Of a DNA stretch of 6,985 nucleotides, positions 6,960 through 6,985 are shown piece after piece; positions within the stretch are counted from its first letter, which is position 1, and every line of letters starts with the position of its first letter. Under the pieces are notes generated by a model. It saw only the letters and a list, made by a program, of their open reading frames with translations, had not been told where the DNA came from and did no database searches. The translations under genes were made by a program, and so were the position numbers. The DNA is from an uncultured Lachnospiraceae bacterium. Its GTDB lineage: Bacteria > Bacillota > Clostridia > Lachnospirales > Lachnospiraceae. The stretch lies in the NCBI GenBank assembly GCA_902782965.1, contig CACZPG010000027.1:1-6985 (forward strand). The letters are read 5' to 3'.

Positions 6960-6985
6960 AATACAACCCTGCAGTGTTTATGTCA

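Noticed and set aside
1..6985. Defence system, toxin-antitoxin, CRISPR or mobile element
   Set aside because: All five genes have clear polysaccharide synthesis or export features, and no transposase, integrase, repeat array or terminal inverted repeat was seen.

Overview
The window carries five protein-coding genes, all read on the minus strand, which together look like one stretch of an ABC-transporter-dependent cell-surface polysaccharide operon. In transcription order (from the right-hand end leftwards) they are a family-2 glycosyltransferase, a GT4-type glycosyltransferase, a very large protein with an RgpF-like region, a HAD phosphatase-like domain and an unassigned C-terminal region, an ABC-2 polysaccharide export permease, and its ATP-binding partner. 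The last gene runs off the left edge. The gaps are 62, 22, 44 and 40 bases, every gene has a plausible Shine-Dalgarno sequence, and I see no terminator or opposing gene, so a single transcript is likely. I recognise no RNA gene, mobile element, CRISPR array or long repeat, and no stretch above 300 bases lacks a gene.

The DNA is AT-rich, the Shine-Dalgarno sequences are purine-rich, one gene starts with GTG, and the gene families (TagGH/RgpCD/Wzm-Wzt-type exporter, RgpF-type protein, HAD fusion) suit a low-GC Firmicute, most likely a clostridial (Lachnospiraceae-like) bacterium. This is inferred from style and not from any diagnostic marker.

How the genes would work together (inference from the families): the two glycosyltransferases add sugars to a lipid-linked glycan on the cytoplasmic face. 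The RgpF/HAD protein probably adds rhamnose or another sugar, or modifies the chain. The permease and ATPase then move the finished polymer across the membrane. RgpF-like proteins are known from rhamnose-glucose polysaccharide synthesis in streptococci, so a rhamnose-containing polymer is plausible. No dTDP-rhamnose synthesis gene, initiating transferase or ligase is inside the window, so the polymer cannot be named.

The most unusual item is the 989-residue multidomain protein, which is also clearly AT-richer than its neighbours. The permease carries an N-terminal extension of about 70 residues with two extra predicted membrane segments. These are worth a second look, but the sequence does not demonstrate a wholly new system.
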